Below, piece by piece: positions 17,831-26,034 of a stretch of 64,000 nucleotides of DNA. The stretch's first letter is position 1. Each line of letters opens with the position of its first letter. The notes below the pieces were generated by a model. The model worked only from the letters and a program-made list of their open reading frames with translations. It was not told where the DNA came from and ran no database searches. The position numbers were made by a program, and so were the translations under genes. The DNA comes from Bacteroidales bacterium UBA6851. Lineage in GTDB: Bacteria; Bacteroidota; Bacteroidia; Bacteroidales; UBA932. Where the stretch lies: the NCBI GenBank assembly GCA_002451795.1, contig DKDJ01000004.1:1-64000 (forward strand). The letters run 5' to 3'.

Positions 17831-17880
17831 TCTGTACAAACATACTACATTTATAGAAATTTGTAGTATCTTTGTACAGA
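17831..17880. promoter_or_regulatory. AbiE operator: 19-bp inverted repeat overlapping the promoter
   Basis: Left arm 17831-17849 (TCTGTACAAACATACTACA) and right arm 17862-17880 (TGTAGTATCTTTGTACAGA) are complementary at 18 of 19 positions, with a 12-nt spacer. The right arm contains the -7 box TATCTTTG (17867-17874), 15 nt before the AbiEi start. AbiEi antitoxins are known to bind inverted repeats in their own promoter and repress it, so this is very likely the autoregulatory site. Confidence 0.82.
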
Positions 17881-17888
17881 ATTATTTT

Positions 17889-18458
17889 ATGTATATGCGT
17901 AATACCGAACAATTCATATCATCATCCATCGTCAAAGGACAAGGGAGAAGCAAGTATTACAAGATGCTTGATAAGGCGAAAAATGGCGAACTGATCCAAG
18001 TCCGCCGTGGAGTCTATGCAACAGCTGAGCAGCTGAGCGGCAATATGATAGACATTGATGCGATTGTAAAAGGTGGCATACTCTGTCTGTGGTCGGCCTG
18101 GAATATTCATAAGCTTACCACGTCAATGCCGCAGGCATTTCACATCGCAGTTCCGAGGGGCAGAAAAGTGACAATCCCTGCATTCCCGCAGATTGAAATT
18201 CACCATTACACAGACAAAATTCTCAATGTAGGCGTGATGAAAATGACCATTGACGGGTTCGCCATCAACATATACGATGTGGAACGATGCGTCTGCGATG
18301 CCGTGAAATTCAGAAACAAAATCGGAACCGATGTGTGCTCAGAGATTATCGGCAACTATCTGGAACGCCCAGAAAGAAATATCTCGAAACTTATGGACTA
18401 TGCAAAACTCCTCAGAGTGCACACGACTCTTGAGAAATATCTGGAGGTCAGGCTATGA
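17889..18458 (+). CDS. abiEi: AbiEi-type antitoxin/transcriptional repressor
   Basis: A 189-residue protein. The N-terminal 60 residues look like the winged-helix of AbiEi antitoxins (KYYKMLDKAKNGELIQVRRG, then VYATAEQL), followed by the AbiEi C-terminal domain (GGILCLWSAWNIHKLTT, VAVPRGRKV-like segment, DVERCVCDAVKFRNKIG). It should repress the operon by binding the inverted repeat at 17831-17880 and neutralise the toxin encoded next, with which it overlaps by 4 nt (ATGA). A second ATG two codons in is possible. Confidence 0.88.
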   Translation: MYMRNTEQFISSSIVKGQGRSKYYKMLDKAKNGELIQVRRGVYATAEQLSGNMIDIDAIVKGGILCLWSAWNIHKLTTSMPQAFHIAVPRGRKVTIPAFPQIEIHHYTDKILNVGVMKMTIDGFAINIYDVERCVCDAVKFRNKIGTDVCSEIIGNYLERPERNISKLMDYAKLLRVHTTLEKYLEVRL

Positions 18459-19327
18459 GCAAGGAAATTGTCAAAAATTACGGGAAGTCTATCCGAAGCA
18501 AACTGCTTAACATTGCCAAAAGCGAAGGGATATATTATCAGACTGTTCTGACGCGCTACTTTCAGGAGAGATTGATATACAGAATGTCTCAGACATCCTA
18601 TCGGCAGAATTTCTATCTGAAAGGAGGGGCACTGATGTATGCCCACGAGAGATTCGCGGCAAGACCGACATTGGACATAGACTTCCTCGGCAACAACATC
18701 AGCAACAACGGCGAAAGAATCGCTGCCGCTTTTCGCGAGATATGTTCAGTTCCTTGCGAGGAGGTTGGAGTAAAATATGATGTTGAACACATTACTTCTA
18801 AGAACATCACGGAACTAAAGGACTACCACGGAGTGCGACTCAGCATCCCGGTATCAATGGACACTGTCGCGCAAGTTCTGACGATGGATATAGGATTCGG
18901 AGACATCGTGACACCGGCTCCGGTTGATCTTGACTACCCGTCTCTCTTGAACCATCTTCCTTCCGCCAATATCCTTGCATACTCACTTGAAACTGTCATT
19001 GCAGAAAAGATGCACGCAGTCATCAACCTTGCAGATCAGAGCAGCCGGATGAAAGACTACTACGACCTATACCAGATACTGAACACTCAAGAACTTGACA
19101 CCGAGGTTCTGAAAGAAGCAATTACAAGGACATTCGAGAACAGGCATACTGGCTACGACCCCTACACAATGTTTTTCAGGGATGACTTTGGTTCAAATCC
19201 GATAATGGAGACCCGCTGGAAGGCATTTATAAAAAAGATTACCGCAAAGCAGAGCATTCAGTTCTCAGAAGTCGTTGCATATCTGCAAGAAAGGCTCCAA
19301 CCTTATTGGGACAATCTGAATAAGTGA
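18455..19327 (+). CDS. abiEii: AbiEii-type nucleotidyltransferase toxin
   Basis: A 290-residue member of the AbiEii/AbiGii family. The nucleotidyltransferase signature is intact: LKGGALM (Gly57-Gly58) followed by TLDIDFLG with Asp74 and Asp76. Further conserved parts are LAYSLETVIAEKMHAVINL and SSRMKDYYDLYQI. AbiEii toxins transfer nucleotides to RNA targets such as tRNA and cause abortive infection. It overlaps the antitoxin by 4 nt and the phosphoesterase gene by 1 nt (TGATG), so three genes are coupled. Confidence 0.9.
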   Translation: MSKEIVKNYGKSIRSKLLNIAKSEGIYYQTVLTRYFQERLIYRMSQTSYRQNFYLKGGALMYAHERFAARPTLDIDFLGNNISNNGERIAAAFREICSVPCEEVGVKYDVEHITSKNITELKDYHGVRLSIPVSMDTVAQVLTMDIGFGDIVTPAPVDLDYPSLLNHLPSANILAYSLETVIAEKMHAVINLADQSSRMKDYYDLYQILNTQELDTEVLKEAITRTFENRHTGYDPYTMFFRDDFGSNPIMETRWKAFIKKITAKQSIQFSEVVAYLQERLQPYWDNLNK

Positions 19328-20094
19328 TGAATACTCTCCATACATATACATTCCCCGAAGCCAAGAGCATAGTCATCTGCGGCGACATTCACGGAGAATT
19401 CAATTCTCTGATATACAAATTATGCATCCAATACCAGCTGACGGACACGCTGCTCATCGTTGCCGGAGACTGCGGATTCGGCTTTGAAAAGCCAGGATAT
19501 TATGAGCAGGTGTTCCGCCATAACTCCTCAAGATTGTGCAAATCCAACAACTGGATTGTGATGATGCGCGGCAATCACGACGATCCGTCATATTTCAGCG
19601 AAGAAAAGATATCGCACCAAAGGTTCCGCACCGTCCCCGACTACAGTGTCATCCAAGCCTGCGGACACAACATATTATGCGTGGGCGGAGCCGTCAGCAT
19701 TGACCGCACATATAGGATTGATAACGATTCCAGACATTCCGCTTCAGGTATCGCTTCATATTGGGGAAACGAAATGCCGATTTTTGACGAAGAAGCCTTG
19801 AATGACATCGGACGAAGGTTAAAGATTGATACAGTTATCACGCACACATCTCCATCATTCTGCGAACTGATTTCAAAGTCCGGATTATTGGAATGGGCAG
19901 AACGAGACTCGACCCTTCTTGCGGACTGCGACAACGAACGAAGGATAATGGACCATATTTTCGAATATCTGAAAGCCAACAACCATCCGCTTGAGCATTG
20001 GTTCTATGGTCATTTTCATCAAAGCTGGAGTTCCTGCATTGATAGTGTCCTGTTCTCAATGCTGGACATAATGGAGTTCAAGGAGCTGCGCTGA
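19327..20094 (+). CDS. Calcineurin-like metallophosphoesterase coupled to AbiE
   Basis: A 255-residue metallophosphoesterase with all metal-binding motifs: GDIHGE (19-24), GDCGF (48-52), RGNHDD (81-86), THTSP and YGHFH near the C-terminus. It starts at ATG 19327 overlapping the toxin stop; a GTG one codon upstream is also possible. Coupling to abiEii suggests it is part of the module, perhaps reversing or modulating nucleotidyl transfer, or acting as an independent nuclease/phosphatase (inference). It is the last gene before the right 17-bp direct repeat. Confidence 0.87.
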   Translation: MNTLHTYTFPEAKSIVICGDIHGEFNSLIYKLCIQYQLTDTLLIVAGDCGFGFEKPGYYEQVFRHNSSRLCKSNNWIVMMRGNHDDPSYFSEEKISHQRFRTVPDYSVIQACGHNILCVGGAVSIDRTYRIDNDSRHSASGIASYWGNEMPIFDEEALNDIGRRLKIDTVITHTSPSFCELISKSGLLEWAERDSTLLADCDNERRIMDHIFEYLKANNHPLEHWFYGHFHQSWSSCIDSVLFSMLDIMEFKELR

Positions 20095-20205
20095 AAAATT
20101 GTCCCCGAAAACAAAAAATCTATTTCGTGGACAGACGGTGGACAATAATGAAATACTCAAAACGACACCGGATTATATTTCAAATAGATATACATTTCAC
20201 CTAAT

Positions 20206-20222
20206 TTCTGCATCGGGAAATA
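20206..20222 (+). repeat. 17-bp direct repeat, right copy (possible att site)
   Basis: TTCTGCATCGGGAAATA, identical to 16469-16485. It lies between the metallophosphoesterase gene and the convergent alcohol dehydrogenase gene. Confidence 0.5.
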
Positions 20223-20227
20223 AATAA

Positions 20228-21259
20228 TCAAAATATCGCCACCTTAATTACCCCGTCCAGTTTGTTCTCGAAAACGCGATACGCCTCTTCGATTTCGCAC
20301 AATGGGAAACGATGCGTGATAAGTGGAGTGGTGTCAATCTTTCCTTCTTTAATCAAGCTGAGGACTTCTTCGCAATCGCATCCATCCACACCACCGGTTT
20401 TAAAGCAGAGGTTCTTGCCATACATTTGGGGCAGAGGAAGAATTTGTGCCTGGTCATATAGTGCGACTACGGCAACTATAGCGTTGGGGCGAGCACACTC
20501 CCACGCCAGTCGGAAGGTATCTGTAGCTCCGGCCACTTCGAGCACTCTATCAGCACCGCTATGGTCGCTATGCTTAAAAACAAACTCCTTACATTCTTCG
20601 GGAGTTGTGAGGAGTACTTCGGGGTAATGCTCTTGCACAAATCGTCTTCTCTCTTCAGATTTTTCACATACTATGATGCGTTTGGGATGCTTCAACATCA
20701 CGCAAAGCAAAGTGCAAATGCCTGTGGGACCCGCTCCAATTATCAGTACAGTGTCGCCTTCTGTAATCTCTGAAATACGAGCTGCCCAAAAGCCTGTGGC
20801 CAAGACATCGCCCACCAACAAAGCCTGTTCATCGGAAACGCTATCGGGAATACGATTCAATCCTTGATTGGCAAGCGGCACACGAACATATTCCGTCTGT
20901 CCACCATCGATACGGCATCCTAATGCCCATCCGCCATTGGGGTTAGTACAGTTGTTCACATAACCGTTCTTACAGAAGAAACACTCTCCACAAAAGGTCT
21001 CCACATTGACGGTTACCCGGTCACCTGGCTTCACATTAGTGACTTCAGAACCTATTTCTTCAACCACACCCACCATTTCGTGCCCAACGGTGATACCAGG
21101 AACAGCACGAGGGACACTACCGTGCTTAATATGCAGGTCACTGGAACAGATACTTCCCATCGTCACTCGCACAATGGCATCCGTGGGCTCAATCAATATA
21201 GGCTTCGGTTTCTCCACCAAAGCGAACTTTCCTTTTTCGATGTATGTGTATGCTAGCAT
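20228..21259 (-). CDS. Zinc-dependent alcohol dehydrogenase (MDR family)
   Basis: A 343-residue medium-chain dehydrogenase. The catalytic zinc site is visible at the N-terminus (ICSSDLHIKHG, then VGHEMVGVVEEIG), the structural zinc loop has four cysteines (CGECFFCKNGYVNNC), and the NAD(P)-binding Rossmann motif is VLIIGAGPTG. It should oxidise an alcohol or polyol with NAD(P); the substrate cannot be named from the sequence. It is a single gene separated by 61 nt from the ATPase gene upstream on the same strand. Confidence 0.9.
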   Translation of the reverse strand: MLAYTYIEKGKFALVEKPKPILIEPTDAIVRVTMGSICSSDLHIKHGSVPRAVPGITVGHEMVGVVEEIGSEVTNVKPGDRVTVNVETFCGECFFCKNGYVNNCTNPNGGWALGCRIDGGQTEYVRVPLANQGLNRIPDSVSDEQALLVGDVLATGFWAARISEITEGDTVLIIGAGPTGICTLLCVMLKHPKRIIVCEKSEERRRFVQEHYPEVLLTTPEECKEFVFKHSDHSGADRVLEVAGATDTFRLAWECARPNAIVAVVALYDQAQILPLPQMYGKNLCFKTGGVDGCDCEEVLSLIKEGKIDTTPLITHRFPLCEIEEAYRVFENKLDGVIKVAIF

Positions 21260-21320
21260 AAATCTTAATAAAACTCTTATTATTCAACGGGGATGTTTTC
21301 GGTTGAAAATGAACACTCCG

Positions 21321-22679
21321 TTAGACATCCCCATTCGATAAACCACCTAGATCCACTTTGTATTCTATCGGCGCCGCCGCACCTTTATCCAAGAACATCA
21401 CCATATAGACCGGCACATAAGTAATTCGACCATCAAATGATAGATTGTCATTGTTCAACACCAGTGCTTCCTGGATATCATACTCATCGCAATCCATAAT
21501 GTTGGAGAGGGCACGATGGTAAGTATAATCCTTCCCGGACTTGACCTCGATGGGAAGAATCCTACCCCCCTGCTCTATGACAAAGTCCAGCTCTCCCCTC
21601 TTCTTGCTGTTATAGTAATAGGGCTCCAGACCATGTGCGACAAGTTCCTGCGCCACCACATTCTCATAAATAGAACCGAAGTTGATGTCCTTATCGCCCT
21701 TGATAATCCGCATCTGGATACCGTTGGCATATTGGGCTGCCAGTAGACCAATGTCGCTGAGGAAGAGCTTGAGAAGGTTGCGGGAGCGAGACAGCAGCAG
21801 AGGGACCTTGGGCTCCTCTACATTATACACTGGTATGGCAACTCCAGCATGCTTCAGCCAGAGGAAGCTGTTCTCGTAGCGTTCATACTTAGCATTCTCG
21901 TTGAGTCGCTTGAGGATAAAACGCTTGTTCTTGGCATTGAGTTCCGGCGGAATCAGGTTGAATATCTCCTCGATATACAATTTATTATCTGGATCGTACT
22001 TGGCTATATCCTTCTTATAAAGTTGAATAATCTCTTGCTGTACCGCCAACACATCCTGCAAGTTATTACTTTCAAGATACTTGCTGACCGCTGCCGGCAT
22101 ACCCCCTACAATCAGGTAGAGCCGGAACAACTCCATCATCTTGTTATGTATGAATCCATCGACCGGAATCCTTTTCGTCCTGGCATCTTTTAGCGTGGAA
22201 ATAACATTTTCTTTGATTCCCACACAAGTAATGAACTCTTCGAAATCCAACGGAAACATCTCCTTCACGCCCATATAGCCGATAGGGACTGAACGGATAT
22301 CTTTCAATTCCACACCAAGCAGAGAGCCACTCAAAATATAGCGATATGAGCCTTCATCCACTAGAAACTTGATGGCGGTCACAATATCCGGACACTCCTG
22401 AATCTCGTCAAAGAATATCAGCGTGTCCCCTTTTATCATTGGCACATTCGTGATGATCGACAAACGCATCAGTATATCGGCGCTTCCCTTAGCATCCTTG
22501 AACAATCCAACGACATCGGGATTCTCGATAAAGTTGATCTCGATGAAACTCTTGAAAGTCTTGCCGAACTCGCGGATGGAATAGGTCTTTCCGACTTGAC
22601 GTGCACCCGTTATCAGCAATGCATTAGAAGATTTTTGGTAATAATTTTTTAAATAGCTGTCTATCTTTCTATTAAGCAT
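21321..22679 (-). CDS. ATP-binding protein with AAA_14 and DUF4143 domains
   Basis: A 452-residue protein. Walker A is TGARQVGKT near residue 24 and Walker B-like LIFFDEIQECP near residue 90; a later SGSLLGV segment fits the AAA_14 sensor. The C-terminal DUF4143 part includes FLSDIGLL and ENVVAQEL, then LDFVIEQGGRILPIEVKSG, a PD-(D/E)xK-like core. The frame is open 25 codons upstream, but ATG 22679 matches the usual start just before LNRKIDSYL. This family is common in Bacteroidota; function is undefined. Confidence 0.9.
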   Translation of the reverse strand: MLNRKIDSYLKNYYQKSSNALLITGARQVGKTYSIREFGKTFKSFIEINFIENPDVVGLFKDAKGSADILMRLSIITNVPMIKGDTLIFFDEIQECPDIVTAIKFLVDEGSYRYILSGSLLGVELKDIRSVPIGYMGVKEMFPLDFEEFITCVGIKENVISTLKDARTKRIPVDGFIHNKMMELFRLYLIVGGMPAAVSKYLESNNLQDVLAVQQEIIQLYKKDIAKYDPDNKLYIEEIFNLIPPELNAKNKRFILKRLNENAKYERYENSFLWLKHAGVAIPVYNVEEPKVPLLLSRSRNLLKLFLSDIGLLAAQYANGIQMRIIKGDKDINFGSIYENVVAQELVAHGLEPYYYNSKKRGELDFVIEQGGRILPIEVKSGKDYTYHRALSNIMDCDEYDIQEALVLNNDNLSFDGRITYVPVYMVMFLDKGAAAPIEYKVDLGGLSNGDV

Positions 22680-23305
22680 ACCGCATCCTTTTTTCCAATG
22701 CAATTTATGGATAAATTTCCACTTTTCCAAAGGAATTATGAGGATTTCTTCCACTTTTCTAAAAACAAGGAGAATCGCTTTGTACCAGATTGACCTTCGC
22801 TGAGAATGGTTGACACTTTTGGGGTGGTTAAACTAAGATTGTTTACACATTCACTGGACCGGTTTACATCGGATGGTCCATTCCCCTAAAGTGGTTGTCA
22901 AACGTACTGTTTCCATTGACATGATGCTGGAAGACGAGAGTCTTCCTTTTTTGTTGGTTGTTGCTGGCCGTACGGCCGGCAACAACCAACCGCGCATGGA
23001 TATCTCTGAAAATTCTTTACCTTTGTCGGAGTGTCAGGAGGCTCCTTCCGGCCTACGGCCTCCAGTCAACCCCTGACAGTGATAAGGCTCGGATGGTAAA
23101 CCCATCTTAGGGATAACGACGATAAGTCAACTTATACCAGTAATAATCTATAAACCCGAGTCAACCTAAATCAGGAAAGTACACTGACCCGGATTTACCG
23201 ATGATTGCGAAATAGAACGCGACATCAAGGAGATTAAGCAGAACTTCAATTTTACAGACATTGTAAAAACAAGATATAGAACCAATAATTCATAACACTA
23301 CGGAC
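22680..23305. other. 626-bp gap with mobile-element debris
   Basis: No intact gene is seen. It contains a long hairpin (22954-22989) and a short tail of a frame ending at about 23292 (ERDIKEIKQNFNFTDIVKTR) that looks like the end of a lost gene. Base composition changes abruptly several times, consistent with insertion-deletion scars. Confidence 0.5.
22954..22989. repeat. Strong 16-bp hairpin
   Basis: TTGGTTGTTGCTGGCC, a 4-nt GTAC loop, and GGCCGGCAACAACCAA pair at 15 of 16 positions with the mismatch being a G-T pair on one strand. There is no T-run, so it is not a typical terminator; it may be an insertion-sequence end or a small RNA structure. Confidence 0.7.
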
Positions 23306-24436
23306 ATGAAAACAGGCAAAGAGAAATGCGAAAGGCTGAAAGCAATCCGAAAGCGGATAGCTGAACAATACGATTTGAAATACACCCCAACAGAATGCAC
23401 TCACACGGACGGCTGTGCGGGCACTTGCCCCAAATGCGATGCGGAACTTCGCGACTTGCAGGAACAGTTGGAAAGGAAGGGAATCAAGGACATTGACCTG
23501 AACGTAGAAATTCCGGTAAAGGACAACGGAGATGATATGATGGAGAATGAGGGCATACACATTCTCCAAGGTGATGTGGCCGCACCGGAATACTTGAAGG
23601 GCATGCCGACATCTCCCTCCATACCTCGGCATAAAATGCGCGTTCTGTACAAGGAATGCCATATCGCCGGAACTTCATTCCATGACCTTGAAGAGATTTG
23701 GGATGAACTTTATGAGGGAGCCGAACTCGCCTTGGTAAGGGATAAAGACAACAGCCACGACAGGAATGCCGTTGCCGTGGCTCTGGCAGGCGATTATGAC
23801 GGCAATCCGGAAGATTTTGATTTCGACTTTATCCTGGGCTACGTACCACGCACCGAGAACGAGCACATAGCCATGATGCTGGATTTGGGATGGGCAGAGG
23901 CGTTTGAATGCGAGCTTAGCCGTATCGAGGGCGACAACCCCCGAACAGGGAAGCTGTTCATGAAAATCTATATTGTGAGCAAAGACGAGGTTGAAGTTAC
24001 CGGACATCTGCTGAGGGCATTGGAACTGGATGATGATGAATTTGCCGGCTTCAAATCTTCGCTTGTCAATCATGGATGCTCCTATTTCCGTTGGGGAGGC
24101 TTCCCGCCTTGGGAACGCAATCTGCCGAAAAGGAAGGACAAGGTGGCATTCATCCATAAGCGTGGAGACGAGGTTGAACTCTATCTGATGTACTGTATCG
24201 CTGTGGGCGATGATGACGCAGCCTATTTCGTGGAAGAAAAGGAACGCCTTCATGCCGTTGATGACTGCTGCTTCTATGTATTCACCTGTGTCAAAGGTCC
24301 CGTTGCCGTGGATAGTGTGCAGCTTGATTTTCTGCACGCAGAGCCGGTGGAAAGCGATCAGCCGAAAGCATATCTTTCCGAATCGGCATCAGGCAGACTA
24401 TATGAGCTGTTCGGGATAGAAAAACCTCAATATTGA
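23306..24436 (+). CDS. HIRAN-domain protein with Cys-rich N-terminus
   Basis: A 376-residue protein. The N-terminal 60 residues carry a CTHTDGCAGTCPKCDAELRD cysteine cluster (four Cys, likely metal-binding). A HIRAN domain follows at about 110-210 (AELALVRDKDNSHDRNAVAV, then LGYVPRTENEHIAMML). HIRAN domains bind DNA 3' ends or stalled-fork structures in helicases such as HLTF; here no helicase is attached. The C-terminal third is unassigned. It is 2 nt upstream of a DraG-like gene and forms an operon with it. Confidence 0.8.
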   Translation: MKTGKEKCERLKAIRKRIAEQYDLKYTPTECTHTDGCAGTCPKCDAELRDLQEQLERKGIKDIDLNVEIPVKDNGDDMMENEGIHILQGDVAAPEYLKGMPTSPSIPRHKMRVLYKECHIAGTSFHDLEEIWDELYEGAELALVRDKDNSHDRNAVAVALAGDYDGNPEDFDFDFILGYVPRTENEHIAMMLDLGWAEAFECELSRIEGDNPRTGKLFMKIYIVSKDEVEVTGHLLRALELDDDEFAGFKSSLVNHGCSYFRWGGFPPWERNLPKRKDKVAFIHKRGDEVELYLMYCIAVGDDDAAYFVEEKERLHAVDDCCFYVFTCVKGPVAVDSVQLDFLHAEPVESDQPKAYLSESASGRLYELFGIEKPQY

Positions 24437-24438
24437 AT

Positions 24439-25569
24439 ATGTTAGGCACAATTATCGGTGACTTGGCTGCATGGACATGGAAGAATGACCATGAATGCTT
24501 TTATCCGCAGCTTGTTTCTCCGCAAGCACGATTGTCGGAATATGGGCGTACCTTATTGATTACAGCCAATGCCCTCATGCGTGAGAAAGAAATGCCGATA
24601 GACGAATACCGAAAGCTGTTTCCATTTGACGTACGGGATAGGGAGCACATTAACTCCGTTGTGAGGGCAATTGCCATAGCCTGGCTGTATGAGGATGAAG
24701 AGGAACTGCGGCACGCCATAAAATCCTATTGTCTGTGGGATAACAAAGAGGAATTGTATGCCGCGTCCTTTATGGCTGAAATCATCTACGCATTACGGCA
24801 TGGAGCGACAAAGAAAGAAGCAGGACAAGTGGAACTGTGTGGCACATTCTGCTCTTTTGTTCAAGACGACAACTGGCAGAAAGGGACAGGTACGCTCAGC
24901 ATGGTAGTCCGTGCGTGGAATGCTTTCCACGATGCTTTTGACTACACAAGTGCCCTGCACAATGCCATGAAACTTCCCGGAGACAGGCACGTCAATACCA
25001 TCCTCACAGGAGCATTCGCAGAAGCCATGTATGGCTGTGAAATGACGCTTCTCAAAAAGAGATACAGGCCGGAGGGAAACTGGTACAATCATATTGAACT
25101 ACCACACAAAGTAAGCGAAGAGTACGCTGGCATTCTTGATGAAATCAAACTTCATAAGGAGAAAGTCCGCGTGTTCTTTCCCAAGAACCGCGCATTGACA
25201 AACGTAGAACTTCACAAATGGACTAAGGTTGAAAATCCTTTTAAGGACAGACGGATCAACGATGAATTACGGAGACGTATCCTCAAAGCGTATGATACAG
25301 GCTGGGAGGCACGATACGGGTTCTACCTCGATGACGGTTGGATCTATGTCTATCGAAGCGGCTTTCTCCTGCATCGGTTCCAATTGCAGCAAAGCAAGGA
25401 CGGTCTATGGAATATCATACACCTGCAAAGGAGCGAAGCGTCACAAAGCAGCAGCATGGTAGATATTACAGATGCCTTGTATGTTTGTGATTATAGGTGG
25501 TATCAAGAGAGCTGTGAGCAGAAGCCATCTGAGCCAACTCAGTCAGACATGATTCCTGAACGGAGATGA
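24439..25569 (+). CDS. Degenerate ADP-ribosylglycohydrolase-like protein
   Basis: A 376-residue protein starting LGTIIGDLAAWTWKNDH, which matches the GxIxGDxxG opening of ADP-ribosylglycohydrolases. The metal-binding DDT near position 30-40 of active enzymes is replaced (LSEYGRTLLITANAL), and the second site, normally GGDTDT, reads PGDRHVNTILTGAFAEAMYG. It may therefore bind ADP-ribose without hydrolysing it. ATG 24439 lies 2 nt after the HIRAN gene stop; a TTG two codons earlier is less likely. Its 3' end overlaps an M23 peptidase fragment on the other strand. Confidence 0.68.
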   Translation: MLGTIIGDLAAWTWKNDHECFYPQLVSPQARLSEYGRTLLITANALMREKEMPIDEYRKLFPFDVRDREHINSVVRAIAIAWLYEDEEELRHAIKSYCLWDNKEELYAASFMAEIIYALRHGATKKEAGQVELCGTFCSFVQDDNWQKGTGTLSMVVRAWNAFHDAFDYTSALHNAMKLPGDRHVNTILTGAFAEAMYGCEMTLLKKRYRPEGNWYNHIELPHKVSEEYAGILDEIKLHKEKVRVFFPKNRALTNVELHKWTKVENPFKDRRINDELRRRILKAYDTGWEARYGFYLDDGWIYVYRSGFLLHRFQLQQSKDGLWNIIHLQRSEASQSSSMVDITDALYVCDYRWYQESCEQKPSEPTQSDMIPERR

Positions 25570-25759
25570 TGTAATCCAAGAAAATCTGCGGATTGATATA
25601 CTCTCCTTTGTGTCGAGCCGTTATATGCAGATGCTCCCCGGTGCTGCGCCCCGTGTTGCCCGTAATTCCGACAATATCACCCGGCTGAACAGCCTGTCCT
25701 ACCTTCAGCACTCTCCCCTTCATCATAGCAAACACCTTGGCATTAACTAAGAACAACAC
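25466..25759 (-). pseudogene. C-terminal fragment of an M23 peptidase
   Basis: Ninety-seven residues include VLKVGQAVQPGDIVGITGNT and GRSTGEHLHI, the last strands and the catalytic HxH of an M23 (LytM) endopeptidase. The N-terminal two thirds, with the first zinc ligands, are absent. The frame overlaps the end of the DraG-like gene by about 100 bp, so this is a truncated relic. Confidence 0.75.
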
Positions 25760-25985
25760 TGTACCTGTTTAAAAAACGATAGTATTGTACTGTCCTCCTA
25801 TTTATTCCAGACCATTTCATCTCTCCTTCAAATCCATATTTCTCCTTTATGTCATTGATGGCAAGCTTGGCTTCTTTCATAAGAGGATATGGAACACTGG
25901 CATATCCCAAGAGCGTATAAGGGCATCCGTCATTCTGTCTAACAACTCCTTTGGGTGCTAAGTTAAAGGAAAATAAAGCAGGTAA
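25743..25985 (-). pseudogene. DUF3800-like N-terminal gene fragment
   Basis: The minus strand, with no start codon visible, encodes NLAPKGVVRQNDGCPYTLLG, then YASVPYPLMKEAKLAINDIK, EKYGFEGEMKWSGINRRT, ending at TAA 25743. The pattern resembles the strand-helix-EMKW part of DUF3800 proteins (RNase H-like fold). It abuts the M23 fragment, so two unrelated gene pieces lie end to end. Confidence 0.5.
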
Positions 25986-26019
25986 GAAATAGAAAAGAGT
26001 TTTTCTGCTTCATGCCTGC
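25978..26019 (-). terminator. Possible terminator of the TonB receptor gene
   Basis: On the minus strand GCAGG pairs with CCTGC and an inner AGAAAAACTCTTTTCT stem, followed by TTTATTTT. It lies 16 nt after the receptor stop codon. Confidence 0.45.
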
Positions 26020-26034
26020 CTCATTTTTGGGGAA

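Noticed and set aside
22954..22989. Terminator of the AAA-14/DUF4143 gene or of an upstream gene
   Set aside because: The hairpin has no T-run on either side and lies upstream of, not after, the minus-strand gene.
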